Shown here: positions 8,186 to 17,226 of the stretch, one piece after another
How positions within the stretch are numbered: the first letter of the stretch is position 1
Layout: every line of letters starts with the position of its first letter
Assembly (NCBI GenBank): GCA_021404685.1
Contig: QWHC01000003.1
Coordinates: 177,874 to 241,873 of the forward strand
Length of the DNA stretch: 64,000 nucleotides
Reading direction: 5' to 3'
From: Chloroflexi bacterium CFX4
Lineage (GTDB): Bacteria > Chloroflexota > Anaerolineae > Aggregatilineales > UBA2796
Program-made: the position numbers and the translations under genes
The notes under the pieces: generated by a model
The model's input: only the letters and a program-made list of their open reading frames with translations
What the model was told of the DNA's origin: nothing
Database searches by the model: none

Positions 8186-8219
8186 CTACTATAGTAGAAG
8201 TGGGAATGTTCGGCATTCC
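8186..8219 (+). promoter_or_regulatory. Palindromic -10 region and 5'-leader hairpin
   Basis: CTACTATAGTAG (8186-8197) is a perfect 12-bp palindrome containing TATAGT, a good -10 box. Just downstream GGAATG (8203-8208) pairs with CATTCC (8214-8219) over TTCGG. Both precede the membrane-protein gene at 8257. The palindrome may be an operator. Confidence 0.4.
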
Positions 8220-8256
8220 TGCACATACGGCGTGCGAGACGTAGGAGTGCTTATCC

Positions 8257-9915
8257 ATGCAACGCGACAACGTAACAGCCACCGTGCTAACGCAGCAAAA
8301 TACCGCCACCGCCGTCTCTGCAACCGAGTGGCGTTGGGTAACTATTTTCGCAGGGTTTTTGGTTGCAGCTTCTGTGCTGCCCTATCTGTGGGCGTTTATC
8401 AGCCTGAACGCGCAGCCTAATCACCGCTTTGTGGGCATTTTGCACTCACCGCTGGATAGTGCCGTTTACATCGCCAAGATTGAGCAAGGCGTGCGCGGCG
8501 CATGGCTTTCCACCTTAACCCACACACCGGAAGCGACGCAGGGCATCTTCATCAACGGCTTTTACCTTGCGCTTGGGCATTTAGGGAATGCCCTTGGACT
8601 ATCCTCCCTGATGACGTTTCATCTGGCGCGCCTCACCATGAGTTTTGCGATGTTCGTAGCGCTCTATCATCTTGGCTCAACCATTTGGCAGCGCATGCGC
8701 CCGCGGCGGCTGTTTTTCAGCGTGTTGGCAGTTGGCTCTGGGCTGGGATGGCTGGCGTTGATGATGTTTCCCGAAACACCGCAAACGCAATTGGCAGTTG
8801 ATCTGACGCTCTTTGAGGCAATTCCGCTGCTCTCCACCTTTGCCAATCCGCATTTTCCACTGGCAATCGCCCTGATCGCCCTGATCGCTTCTATGTACGT
8901 GACGGTTTTTCGCCCCGGCTTTCGGGAAGCGCCTTCTATGGTTAACGGCGGCTTGGGCATCGCCTTGTGTTCGCTGGCATTGGTGATCATCTTGCCGCAT
9001 GGCTGGCTGCCGCTTGCCAGCGCGTTGGTTGTCTATGTGATCGTGTTGATGCTCCGCACGCGCCAACTGCCACGCCCAGAGCTAAGTTGGGTTGGGCTGA
9101 CGATCTTGCCCGCGCTGCCCATCCTGATTTACTACGCTGCCCTGATGACCGCTGATACAACGATTGGTGCGTGGGTAGCACAGAACCGCATTGCGCCAAC
9201 CGCACCGTGGCGCTATCTGTTTGGCTTTGGCTTGCCTTTGGTGGCAGCTTTGCCCGGCATTTGGCGTGGGCTGCGCCGCTTTGAGCGCGACGGCGACCGC
9301 TTCATGCTGATTTGGCTGGTCGTCAATGTGGTAGTGCTATACCTACCACTGCCCATGCCGCAGCGCAGCGTGATTGGTCTGTTTATTCCGATTGTTTACT
9401 TTGCCACCCGCGCCCTTGAAGATTTTTGGTTTCACCGCATTCGCAACAATTGGCGCGATGCTGCCTTAGTCACTTTTTTTGTGTTCATCATCCCTAGCAA
9501 TGTCTTGATGGCAATTGTGCCGATGATCGGCATTAACGATGCAGCACGTGGTGAAGAAGGCGGCTTGATGATGCCGCGTGGCTATACGGATGCTTTTCGC
9601 TGGCTGAACAACACCCGTGAGCGCGGTGCTGTCGTCTTGGCGCAGCCGCTGCCAAGCCTATGGCTGCCTGCCTATGCACCCATGCGCGTTGTCTACGGTC
9701 ACCCTTACGATACACTCAACAGCGCGGCGCATCTGGAGGATGTGCAACGTTGGTATCTTGGGCAAGACTGCCAAGCCATTCTGGATCGCTACAGCGTGCG
9801 CTATATCCTAACGCAGCGCGATACACTTAACGATGGTGCTGTGTGTTTGAACGAACTCGGCTTGACGACGCCCGCAGCCGTGTATAATGATGTAGTCATC
9901 TACCGCGTTCCCTAG
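8257..9915 (+). CDS. Multi-spanning membrane protein, GT-C-like architecture
   Basis: Unrecognised 552-residue integral membrane protein with about ten hydrophobic segments, beginning with ITIFAGFLVAASVLPYLWAFISL-like residues near 25-50. A large extracytoplasmic C-terminal part (after about residue 430) contains PRGYTDAFRWLNNTRERGAVVL, the kind of segment seen at the end of GT-C polyprenyl-sugar glycosyltransferases and YfhO-like proteins. An acidic loop after the first membrane segment (HSPLDSAVYIAKIEQG) fits a GT-C catalytic loop, but no diagnostic motif is certain. GTAGGAG precedes the ATG. Followed 30 nt later by asd. Confidence 0.6.
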   Translation: MQRDNVTATVLTQQNTATAVSATEWRWVTIFAGFLVAASVLPYLWAFISLNAQPNHRFVGILHSPLDSAVYIAKIEQGVRGAWLSTLTHTPEATQGIFINGFYLALGHLGNALGLSSLMTFHLARLTMSFAMFVALYHLGSTIWQRMRPRRLFFSVLAVGSGLGWLALMMFPETPQTQLAVDLTLFEAIPLLSTFANPHFPLAIALIALIASMYVTVFRPGFREAPSMVNGGLGIALCSLALVIILPHGWLPLASALVVYVIVLMLRTRQLPRPELSWVGLTILPALPILIYYAALMTADTTIGAWVAQNRIAPTAPWRYLFGFGLPLVAALPGIWRGLRRFERDGDRFMLIWLVVNVVVLYLPLPMPQRSVIGLFIPIVYFATRALEDFWFHRIRNNWRDAALVTFFVFIIPSNVLMAIVPMIGINDAARGEEGGLMMPRGYTDAFRWLNNTRERGAVVLAQPLPSLWLPAYAPMRVVYGHPYDTLNSAAHLEDVQRWYLGQDCQAILDRYSVRYILTQRDTLNDGAVCLNELGLTTPAAVYNDVVIYRVP

Positions 9916-9945
9916 TGGAACTGCCTAATCAGAAAGAGCGTCGTC

Positions 9946-11025
9946 ATGATTGATGTTGCCGTGCTAGGCGCAACAGGCGCTGTTGGTCAGCGTTTTATCC
10001 AACTCCTGGAAAACCATCCATGGTTTCGTGTGGCGGAAGTTGCCGCCTCAGAGCGGAGCGCTGGACGCACTTATGCGGAAGCCTGCCGCTGGATTCTGCC
10101 CACGCCCATGCCTGCCAACATCGCCAACCTCACCGTGTTGCCCTTAGAGGCATCTTTCCGTTCGCCTGTGGTGATGTCTGCACTGCCCAGCGAGGTTGCC
10201 AAGACGCTTGAGCCAGAACTTGCCAAACGCGGGCATCTGGTTAGCTCCAACACCAGCGCGCACCGCATGGCAGAGGACGTGCCACTGCTGCTGCCAGAGC
10301 TGAACGCCGATCACGTACAGCTGGTGGACGTGCAGCGCCGCCAGCGTGGCTGGTCAAGCGGCGCGCTTGTGACCATGTCCAACTGCACAACGGTGCCAGC
10401 CGCCGTTGCCCTTGCGCCGCTGCTGCCCTTTGGTGTGCAGCAAGTCCAGATCGTCAGTATGCAGGCGATCAGCGGCGGTGGCTATCCCGGTGTGGCATCC
10501 TTTGATATTTTCGATAATGTGCTGCCCTACATTGGCGGTGAAGAAGAAAAGGTAGAAGCTGAGCCGCGTAAAATTCTGGGTGCGCTCAGCGGCAATCAGG
10601 TTGTGCCTTTGGCAGCGATTTTCAGTGCCTCTTGCAACCGCGTGCCTGTCTTGGATGGGCATACAGTGATCGTCTCGGTCAAGTTTGCCCAAACGCCTTC
10701 CCTAGCGTCAGTTCGGGAGGCATGGCAGGCGTTCCGCCCGCATGAATGGGCGCATAACCTGCCCAGCCTGCCCGACTCGGTGCTGCTCTATAACGAGGGG
10801 CTAGATCGCCCACAGCCACGCCTTGATCGGGATAACGGGCGCGGCATGGCAACCACTGTTGGTCGGCTGCGCGCTTGCCCTGTGCTGGATATTAAGTTCG
10901 TGGCGCTCTCGCACAACACAGTGCGCGGTGCCGCCGGCGGCGCAATCCTGAACGCGGAACTGCTCGTTGCGCGTGGCTATGGTCAGCGCCTGCAAGTGCC
11001 AACTGCACAGCAAGCACACGCCTGA
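9946..11025 (+). CDS. asd: Aspartate-semialdehyde dehydrogenase
   Basis: Reduces aspartyl phosphate to aspartate semialdehyde with NADPH in the lysine, threonine and methionine pathways. The N-terminal Rossmann loop is VAVLGATGAVGQRF. The catalytic cysteine lies in MSNCTTV near residue 147, followed by QAISGGGYPG, and later EEEKVEAEPRKILG. The 359-residue length and motif pattern fit the archaeal/fungal-type branch rather than the enterobacterial one. It ends 16 nt from the convergent dgt gene. Confidence 0.93.
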   Translation: MIDVAVLGATGAVGQRFIQLLENHPWFRVAEVAASERSAGRTYAEACRWILPTPMPANIANLTVLPLEASFRSPVVMSALPSEVAKTLEPELAKRGHLVSSNTSAHRMAEDVPLLLPELNADHVQLVDVQRRQRGWSSGALVTMSNCTTVPAAVALAPLLPFGVQQVQIVSMQAISGGGYPGVASFDIFDNVLPYIGGEEEKVEAEPRKILGALSGNQVVPLAAIFSASCNRVPVLDGHTVIVSVKFAQTPSLASVREAWQAFRPHEWAHNLPSLPDSVLLYNEGLDRPQPRLDRDNGRGMATTVGRLRACPVLDIKFVALSHNTVRGAAGGAILNAELLVARGYGQRLQVPTAQQAHA

Positions 11026-11041
11026 CGGCACTTTTCACACA

Positions 11042-12193
11042 TCAGGTACGCATAAACGGATCGAATAAACGCTGCCATTCTTGCAGGGCAAAGCGATCCG
11101 TCATGCCTGCCAGATAATCCGTCACGGCGCGTTCCACGCCATCCTGCTCGATGCGCGCTTGGGCATCAGGCGGCATTTGGCGTGGATTCGCAACGAAGGC
11201 GGCGAACAAATCGCTCAGGAAGCGCTGCGCCTTCACGCTCATCCGCATCACGCGATAATGGTAGTAGAGGTTCTGATAGAGAAAATCCTTCAACTGCCTA
11301 TTCATGCGTGTAAACGCTTCTGAATGCCCAACCACATAATGGGGAAGGCGCTGAATTGCCTCGCGGCTTTGTGCGCCGCTTTTCTCAATGGCAGTGGAAG
11401 TCGCATGGATGACATCCAGGTTTTGAATGTGAATCAGGCGGCGGATAATCTGGTGGCGCGTAACGTCATCCAGTTTGCCATTCCGCCAGCCAATTTCTTC
11501 CGTCACTTGCCGCCACAAATCAATCTCGCTGAGCTGATCGGGCGTGATTAAGCCAGCGCGCAAGCCGTCGTCCAGATCGTGCGCGTTGTAGGCAAGTTCG
11601 TCCGCCATGTTCGCAATTTGCGCCTCTAGGCTGCCGCGCAAGGCAGGATCGTAGCCTGAGATGTTGCTCAGGTCATATTCGGTTTCATGCTTGGCAATGC
11701 CTTCTAACATTTCGTGGGTCAGGTTCAGCCCTGCCCAACCGCTGTAGCGCGTCTCCAACACGGTGACGATGCGATAGGTTTGGTGGTTGTGGTTAAAGCC
11801 GCCATGATCGCGCATTAGCTCGTTCAGGACATGCTCACCGGCATGACCAAAGGGCGAATGACCGAGATCGTGGGCAAGGCAAATGCCTTCTACCAAATCT
11901 TCGTTGGCGCCAAGCGTGCGTGCCAAGCTGCGCCCGATCTGCGCCACCTCAAGGGTATGGGTCAGGCGCGTGCGGTAGTAATCGCCTTCATAATTCACAA
12001 AGACCTGCGTTTTATATTCAAGGCGGCGGAAGGCAGTCGTGTGCAGAATGCGATCCCGATCACGCTGAAAAACAGTGCGGTAAGGGTCTTCCGGCTCAGC
12101 GTGCAGCCGCCCTTGGCTGGCGCGGCTTTGGGTGGCATAAGGCGCGAGGAACTGCGCTTCAATTGCTTCGCGCTGTTCACGGCTGATGATCAT
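11042..12193 (-). CDS. dgt: Deoxyguanosinetriphosphate triphosphohydrolase-like HD protein
   Basis: Hydrolyses dNTPs to deoxynucleoside and triphosphate. The HD metal site is clear: RLTHTLEVAQIG (H79), AHDLGHSPFGHAGE (H108, D109, H112, H117) and the distal aspartate in MADELAYNAHDLDDGL. At 383 residues it is the shorter Dgt-like class rather than the 505-residue E. coli type, so strict dGTP preference is not assured. GGAGG lies 8 nt before the ATG. Confidence 0.9.
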   Translation of the reverse strand: MIISREQREAIEAQFLAPYATQSRASQGRLHAEPEDPYRTVFQRDRDRILHTTAFRRLEYKTQVFVNYEGDYYRTRLTHTLEVAQIGRSLARTLGANEDLVEGICLAHDLGHSPFGHAGEHVLNELMRDHGGFNHNHQTYRIVTVLETRYSGWAGLNLTHEMLEGIAKHETEYDLSNISGYDPALRGSLEAQIANMADELAYNAHDLDDGLRAGLITPDQLSEIDLWRQVTEEIGWRNGKLDDVTRHQIIRRLIHIQNLDVIHATSTAIEKSGAQSREAIQRLPHYVVGHSEAFTRMNRQLKDFLYQNLYYHYRVMRMSVKAQRFLSDLFAAFVANPRQMPPDAQARIEQDGVERAVTDYLAGMTDRFALQEWQRLFDPFMRT

Positions 12194-12299
12194 GAAATAA
12201 GCCTCCGCGTGAGTGTTTTTTCACATTGTAGCACAAGCAGCACACACGCGGCAGGCACAAATAGGGCATTTCTTGCTCCTGTATGAGCAAAGATGCCGA

Positions 12300-13286
12300 T
12301 CAGTTGGGCAGATGCCGCACATAGCGCACCACCAACGGCTGCCACGCCGGGTAGTGTGCATAAACAGGCTCATCGGTGAGCAGGAACAGATCAGAGCCAT
12401 CTACCGAGACGACGTAAATCTCGCCTGAGACATCGCGGTTCGACTCATTGTCGGAATAGAAGGCGATATAGCGCCCATCTGACGACCACGATGGAAATTT
12501 ATCATCGGTGGGCATGTCGGTCAATTTTCGCACGTTGCGCCCATCCGGAGTCATGGTGTAAATATCCATTGCACCCTCACGGGTGGAACTGAAAGCGATG
12601 AGACGACCATCCGGCGACCATGACGGCAAGCCATCAAAGACGTTATTATTGGTCAAGCGGCGCTGATTGCTGCCATCGGCGTTCATCACATAGATTTCCC
12701 AGTTGCTGCCTTCAGGCGCTGCCTCGTAGACGATCTGCCTGCCATCAGGCGACCATTGCGGGAACGTATCGGCGAAAGGTGTGTTGGTCAGGTTGCGCGG
12801 ATTGCTGCCATCGGCGTTCATCACATAGATTTCAGTGCGTCCGTTACGGTCGCTGGCAAAGGCAATCTGGCTGCCATCCGGCGACCATGCCGGGTGCGTA
12901 TCACGGCCGCGGCTGTTGGTCAGGCGGCGCTGATTGCTGCCATCGGCATTGATCACGTAAATTTCTGTGTCGCGGTCTTGATGATCTGAAGAAAAAACAA
13001 TTTGTGTGCCATTCGGCGACCATGCTGCACGGGCAGCTTCGCCATTCAGACGAGTGATTTGGTTAAGATCGCCAGTACGCAGGTCAAGGGTATACAGGTT
13101 GGTTGACGAACGCTCCACAACGGCAAACAGCATCAACCCACCACCACCACCCAACACGGGTGATTCGCGCTCTGGCGTGGCGGTGGATTGCGCGGCGTAC
13201 AGCATCGGTGTGCCGGGTGCGACACCAAATAAGGCGACGAGCAGCGCGCAAGCAAAGCACGCCATCAGCAGGCGAAGCATGGGCAT
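12300..13286 (-). CDS. Secreted TolB-like (PD40) beta-propeller protein
   Basis: Extracytoplasmic propeller of unknown partner. Six blades are readable, each of about 42 residues, with a core of WSPDGxxIAFxSxR followed by EIYVMNADGSNxRxLTN. I chose the ATG at 13286: GGGAGAG lies 6 nt upstream and it yields a signal peptide (MPMLRLLMACFACALLVALFG). A longer frame to 13535 would run into the divergent kinase gene. Near-identical blade repeats at the DNA level suggest internal duplication. TolB family proteins often bind partner proteins, but no Tol-Pal genes are here. Confidence 0.88.
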   Translation of the reverse strand: MPMLRLLMACFACALLVALFGVAPGTPMLYAAQSTATPERESPVLGGGGGLMLFAVVERSSTNLYTLDLRTGDLNQITRLNGEAARAAWSPNGTQIVFSSDHQDRDTEIYVINADGSNQRRLTNSRGRDTHPAWSPDGSQIAFASDRNGRTEIYVMNADGSNPRNLTNTPFADTFPQWSPDGRQIVYEAAPEGSNWEIYVMNADGSNQRRLTNNNVFDGLPSWSPDGRLIAFSSTREGAMDIYTMTPDGRNVRKLTDMPTDDKFPSWSSDGRYIAFYSDNESNRDVSGEIYVVSVDGSDLFLLTDEPVYAHYPAWQPLVVRYVRHLPN

Positions 13287-13405
13287 AAATCGCTCTCCCA
13301 CATAAGCTGGTTTTGCCCATAGTACACCAAAGGGCGTGAACGGCGCAACCAACCACAGCGCGCTATAATCCTTACTTAAATTTTTGCAGCATTGGAGACA
13401 CACCT

Positions 13406-14977
13406 TTGAGACCTGAACAAGACTGCCTGCTTGCCATAGATTACGGCACGCAGAGCGTCCGCGCCCTATTATTTGATCTGCGCGGCACGCTGATCGAATC
13501 GGCACGAGTGCTGGTCGAGCCATATGTTTCGCCACAACATGGTTGGGCGGAGCAGACGCCCGATTATTTTTGGCAAATGCTCAGCCAGGCTTGCCAGCAG
13601 CTTTGGGCAAAGGCAGGCGAACATCGCACAGGGTTGCGCGGCATGGCGCTCACCACACAGCGCGGCACCATCCTGAACCTAGATGAAAATGGGCAGCCGT
13701 TGCGCCCTGCTATTGTGTGGTTGGATCAGCGGCGGACGCAAGGTGTGAAGCCTGTAGGTGGTTGGTGGGGATTTGCCTTTCGCTTGGTAGGCATGACGCG
13801 CACCGTTGCCTATTTGCAAGCTGAGGCAGAGGCGAACTGGATTGCCAAACATCAGCCCGAAATCTGGGCGCGCACCCATAAGTATCTGCTGCTCTCAGGC
13901 TACCTCACCTACCGACTGACGGGCAACTATGCCGATTCAGTTGCCTGCCAGGTTGGCTATATTCCTTTCGATTATCGAGCGCAGCAGTGGGCAAAACCGA
14001 ATAGCTGGCATTGGCAGGCGATGCCCGTTACGCCTGAAATGCTGCCCGAACTGGTGCCGCCAGGCGGCTTGCTCGGCACAATCACGGCAGCGGCGGCAGC
14101 GGCAACGGGCATTCCTGCTGGCACGCCTTTGATTGCGGCGGCGGCGGATAAAGCCTGCGAGATGCTCGGCAGCGGCGGCATTGCGCCGCACATTGGCTGC
14201 ATCAGCTATGGCACGACGGCAACCTTCAACACGCTGCACTACCGCTACCTAGAGGCAATCCCGATGATCCCACCCTACCCGGCAGCCGTGCCGCACGCTT
14301 ACGCGCTGGAGACGCAAATCTCTCGCGGCTACTGGATGGTGGACTGGTTCAAGCGTGAGTTTGGCGCGCCTGAACTGCACGCGGCGGCTGAACGTGGCGT
14401 ACCTGCCGAATCACTGCTGGATGCGCTGGCAGAACAGGCACCACCGGGCGCCATGGGCTTGATCTTGCAGCCGTATTGGTCGCCGGGCATTAAAATGCCG
14501 GGCGCAGAGGCAAAAGGTGCTGTGATCGGCTTTGGTGGCGTCCATACACGGGCGCATCTCTACCGCGCCATTTTAGAGGGAATTGCCTACGCACTGCGTG
14601 AAGCAGCACAGCGCGCCGAACGGCGGGCAAACCTGCACCTGAGCGAAGTGCGTGTGAGTGGCGGCGGTTCACAGAGCGATCAGGCAATGCAGATCACGGC
14701 GGATGTGTTCGGAATGCCGGCGGTGCGTCCGCATTTGTACGAAGCATCGGGCTTGGGTGCGGCGATTGTGGCAGCCGTTGGCTTAGGGTTGCACAGCAAT
14801 TTCGAGTCGGCAGTGCGGGCGATGACGCATATCGGGCGTGTTTACGAGCCGCAGGCTGAAAATCACAGCCTGTATGATGCGCTCTATGAGCGAGTCTACA
14901 AACGGCTCTATCGCGGCGTGCGCCCACTCTATAACGAAATTAGCCGCATCACTGGCTATCCGGGACGGATCGGATAG
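13406..14977 (+). CDS. FGGY-family carbohydrate kinase
   Basis: Sugar or polyol kinase of the xylulokinase/glycerol-kinase superfamily. The 523 residues show the N-terminal ATP-fold motif [19 protein letters not shown], the substrate loop with WLDQRR near residue 106, and a C-terminal phosphate-binding stretch [22 protein letters not shown] near 418. It belongs to the less characterised longer FGGY branch, so the sugar is not assignable. Start is TTG at 13406 with GGAG 9 nt upstream. It is divergent from the TolB-like gene, with a TATAAT near 13363. Confidence 0.88.
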   Translation: MRPEQDCLLAIDYGTQSVRALLFDLRGTLIESARVLVEPYVSPQHGWAEQTPDYFWQMLSQACQQLWAKAGEHRTGLRGMALTTQRGTILNLDENGQPLRPAIVWLDQRRTQGVKPVGGWWGFAFRLVGMTRTVAYLQAEAEANWIAKHQPEIWARTHKYLLLSGYLTYRLTGNYADSVACQVGYIPFDYRAQQWAKPNSWHWQAMPVTPEMLPELVPPGGLLGTITAAAAAATGIPAGTPLIAAAADKACEMLGSGGIAPHIGCISYGTTATFNTLHYRYLEAIPMIPPYPAAVPHAYALETQISRGYWMVDWFKREFGAPELHAAAERGVPAESLLDALAEQAPPGAMGLILQPYWSPGIKMPGAEAKGAVIGFGGVHTRAHLYRAILEGIAYALREAAQRAERRANLHLSEVRVSGGGSQSDQAMQITADVFGMPAVRPHLYEASGLGAAIVAAVGLGLHSNFESAVRAMTHIGRVYEPQAENHSLYDALYERVYKRLYRGVRPLYNEISRITGYPGRIG

Positions 14978-14990
14978 TTTTTCGCAGGCA

Positions 14991-15025
14991 TGGCACGCCT
15001 CAAGGTATTTCCAATTGGCGTGCCA
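14991..15025. repeat. 9-bp inverted repeat between convergent genes
   Basis: TGGCACGCC (14991-14999) and GGCGTGCCA (15017-15025) flank the stop of the small DHp-like gene. It lacks a T-run; it may end transcription from either side. Confidence 0.35.
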
Positions 15026-15266
15026 CATCTTCCAACATGCGCCCATAGGCAAAGCCGCGCTCAACATTCTCTTGGATGAGCGCCATCACCTCTTGCTCAG
15101 TCTCTCGATCCAGTTCTTCGCGTGCCAACAACTCCAGCCCAACTTTGACTGCCTGCATAAAGCCGACCAAATCATGCTTAATGGTGCTGATCAACTCGGC
15201 GATTTCGGCGCGGCTTGGCTGTGCCGAAAGTGGTGGTAAACTCGGAACGTCCGATGGATGAGACAT
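15000..15266 (-). CDS. Orphan histidine-kinase-dimerisation-like small protein
   Basis: An 88-residue protein resembling only the DHp helical hairpin of sensor kinases. The first helix is ELISTIKHDLVGFMQAVKVG with H31 at the phospho-acceptor position, followed by LELLAREELDRETEQEVMALI and ENVERGFAYGRMLEDVA as the second helix. No ATPase domain follows. It lies 23 nt downstream of the cysteine desulfurase gene on the same strand. It could be a phosphotransfer or dimerisation protein. Family match is by pattern only. Confidence 0.6.
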   Translation of the reverse strand: MSHPSDVPSLPPLSAQPSRAEIAELISTIKHDLVGFMQAVKVGLELLAREELDRETEQEVMALIQENVERGFAYGRMLEDVARQLEIP

Positions 15267-15289
15267 GCAACACCAGTCCTCGCACTTCT

Positions 15290-16483
15290 CTAGAGATGGT
15301 GTGCCAAACGCACGGCGCGCAAGCGTTCAACGGCAGTTGGTAGCGTCGTTAGCACATAGCTGATGTCGTCATCGGTCGTCTGCCGTCCCACCGTCAGGCG
15401 CAAACTGCCAAGCGCCAAATCAGGCGCTAAGCCAACCGAGAGCAGCACATCACTCGGCTTTGGGTTGCCCGTGTTACAGGCTGAGCCGCTGCTGGCAGCA
15501 ATGCCACTCAAATCGAGGTGCATCAACAGTGCGTTTGCCTCAATGCCCTTGAAGGCAAAACTGGCGTGGTTGGGCAGACGGCGCCCTTTTTCAGCGCCGG
15601 TGAGCTGCGCTCCTTCGACACTATCCAGCACGCCATCAATCAGGCGGTCGCGCAAGCGCGTATAGTTTGCCACGCGGACGGGCAAATCCTCATAGGCGAG
15701 TTCGAGCGCACGCGCCATGCCCACAATCAGCGGGACGTTGTGTGTGCCTGCCCGATGGCTGTTCTCCTGACTGCCACCAGTTTGCGCGCTGAACAGCGAG
15801 ACGCCACGCCGCATGTAGAGCAAACCAACGCCTTTGGGACCGTAGAATTTATGGGCAGAGAGCGCCAGCATATCCACACCGAGTGCTTGCACATCTAGCG
15901 AGAGCTGCCCGGCTGCCTGCACCGAGTCCGTGTGAAAAAGCGCACCGTGCGCGTGTGCCACTTCCGCTAAGGCGGCAATTGGCTGGATGGTGCCGATCTC
16001 GTTATTGGCATACATCACGCTGACCAGTCCAACTTCCTCAGGCGTAAGCCCACTCAGGGCAGTTTCCAGCGTTTGCGGCGTCAGGCTGCCATCCGCTTCA
16101 GGCGTTAACCACGTCAGGCGCGCTAGGTTGAGCCGCGCTAACTGCTCGGCAGTGTGGCTGACGGCGTGGTGTTCCGCCTGTGTGGTGAAAATGTGGGCGC
16201 GCTTGCCCATGCTGAGCGCTTGCATTGCCACGCCGCGCAGCGCCATGTTATCGCTTTCTGTGCCGCAGCTTGTGAAGACAATCTCGGTGCGCGAACAATT
16301 GAGCAGTTGGGCAAGGCGTTCACGGGCAGTTTCAATAGCGCCCTCTGCTTTGCGCCCAAAGCTGTGCGCGGAAGATGGGTTGCCGTAAATCTCGGCGAAG
16401 TAGGGCAGCATCGCCTCCACTACACGCGGATCGGTGGGTGTGGTGGCAGCGTGATCGAGGTAAATAGGGCGTGCGGGCTTCAT
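15290..16483 (-). CDS. Cysteine desulfurase (NifS/IscS family)
   Basis: PLP enzyme that releases sulfur from cysteine for Fe-S clusters or thiolated RNA. IYLDHAATTPTDPRV opens the protein, and the PLP lysine is K212 in SALSAHKFYGPKG-type context. The catalytic cysteine loop is SSGSACNTGNPKPSDVL near 333. The insertion length around the Cys loop is short, as in the NifS/group I class. A strong GGAGGTGA precedes the ATG by 4 nt. No IscU or thiI neighbour is visible, so the acceptor is unknown. Confidence 0.93.
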   Translation of the reverse strand: MKPARPIYLDHAATTPTDPRVVEAMLPYFAEIYGNPSSAHSFGRKAEGAIETARERLAQLLNCSRTEIVFTSCGTESDNMALRGVAMQALSMGKRAHIFTTQAEHHAVSHTAEQLARLNLARLTWLTPEADGSLTPQTLETALSGLTPEEVGLVSVMYANNEIGTIQPIAALAEVAHAHGALFHTDSVQAAGQLSLDVQALGVDMLALSAHKFYGPKGVGLLYMRRGVSLFSAQTGGSQENSHRAGTHNVPLIVGMARALELAYEDLPVRVANYTRLRDRLIDGVLDSVEGAQLTGAEKGRRLPNHASFAFKGIEANALLMHLDLSGIAASSGSACNTGNPKPSDVLLSVGLAPDLALGSLRLTVGRQTTDDDISYVLTTLPTAVERLRAVRLAHHL

Positions 16484-16885
16484 GAGTCACCTCCAAAGCG
16501 GCGTGGCAATTTCAATGTGTTTGATTATAACGCACAAGCTGTATATCACGGACGCAAACTTCTGGCATCCTGAAGCGGATGGCAGTGCGCGGCGTGACGG
16601 CTAACCCTACGGCGCCCGTTCGGCTGTGGCGAACTCTACCAAAGGCGTTTTACAGGCGTGCGGGTGATGTATTGTTGGTTGAACGGCATTCAAAGTTGGC
16701 GATGCAGTCTACGCCTGTGGGCAACACACCGCGCTGTAGGCACTGTCAGCGTCTTTTCCTCAGCGCATTACACGCGCTTTCGCCACTAAGATTTATCTTT
16801 TTTCAATATTGTATCCTTGACAATACTGTGCGCCGTATAGTATAGTAATGCTGTGTGGCACACAGTACGATAGGACGCACAGCCT
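16484..16885. other. Divergent intergenic region before the PadR operon
   Basis: Between the cysteine desulfurase start and the PadR start. An 88-codon frame at 16579-16845 has atypical composition and no family resemblance and is not called. The functional content I can support is the promoter/operator at 16805-16846. Confidence 0.5.
16805..16846 (+). promoter_or_regulatory. Promoter and inverted-repeat operator of the PadR operon
   Basis: TTGACA (16817-16822) and TATAGT (16841-16846) are 18 nt apart. AATATTGT (16805-16812) and ACAATACT (16820-16827) form an inverted repeat with 7 of 8 positions matching across 7 nt, overlapping the -35. This layout suits autorepression by the PadR protein, as is common for the family. 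Confidence 0.6.
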
Positions 16886-17224
16886 ATGACAGAGGCAAAC
16901 GATCTGATCAACGCATTTCGCCTAGAGCTGCGGCGCGGCGTGCTGGTCTTGGCTGTCCTTAGCCAGATGGATACTGCCCGTTATGGCTACAACCTCATCC
17001 AGCGCTTTGCCGAGCAAGGCTTGCCCATTGAGGAAGGCACGCTTTACCCACTGCTGCGGCGCTTAGAGAAGCAAGGCTTGCTAGAGAGCGTGTGGGAAGT
17101 GACTGAAACGCGCCCACGTAAGTACTACCGCATCAGTCCGCTAGGGCGCGAGGTGCTGAATAGCCTGAAGGCAGAGTGGCTAGAGACGGTTGAGATTATG
17201 CGCGGCATTTTGGGTGGAGAGTAA
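16886..17224 (+). CDS. PadR-family transcriptional regulator
   Basis: Winged-helix repressor of 112 residues. The PadR signature is complete: LRRGVLVLAVLSQMDTARYGYNLIQ, then GLPIEEGTLYPLLRRLEKQGLLES and PRKYYRISPLGREVLNSL. It is the first gene of an operon followed 2 nt later by a membrane protein starting with a HAAS domain. PadR-HAAS pairs are a recurrent two-gene signalling arrangement. Likely represses its own promoter. Confidence 0.93.
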   Translation: MTEANDLINAFRLELRRGVLVLAVLSQMDTARYGYNLIQRFAEQGLPIEEGTLYPLLRRLEKQGLLESVWEVTETRPRKYYRISPLGREVLNSLKAEWLETVEIMRGILGGE

Positions 17225-17226
17225 GG

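Noticed and set aside
13287..13535. Longer N-terminus of the TolB-like protein
   Set aside because: It would overlap the divergent kinase gene and lose the signal peptide; a good ribosome site marks the ATG at 13286.
16579..16845. An 88-codon plus-strand frame before PadR
   Set aside because: No family resemblance or ribosome site, atypical composition, and it overlaps the promoter/operator.
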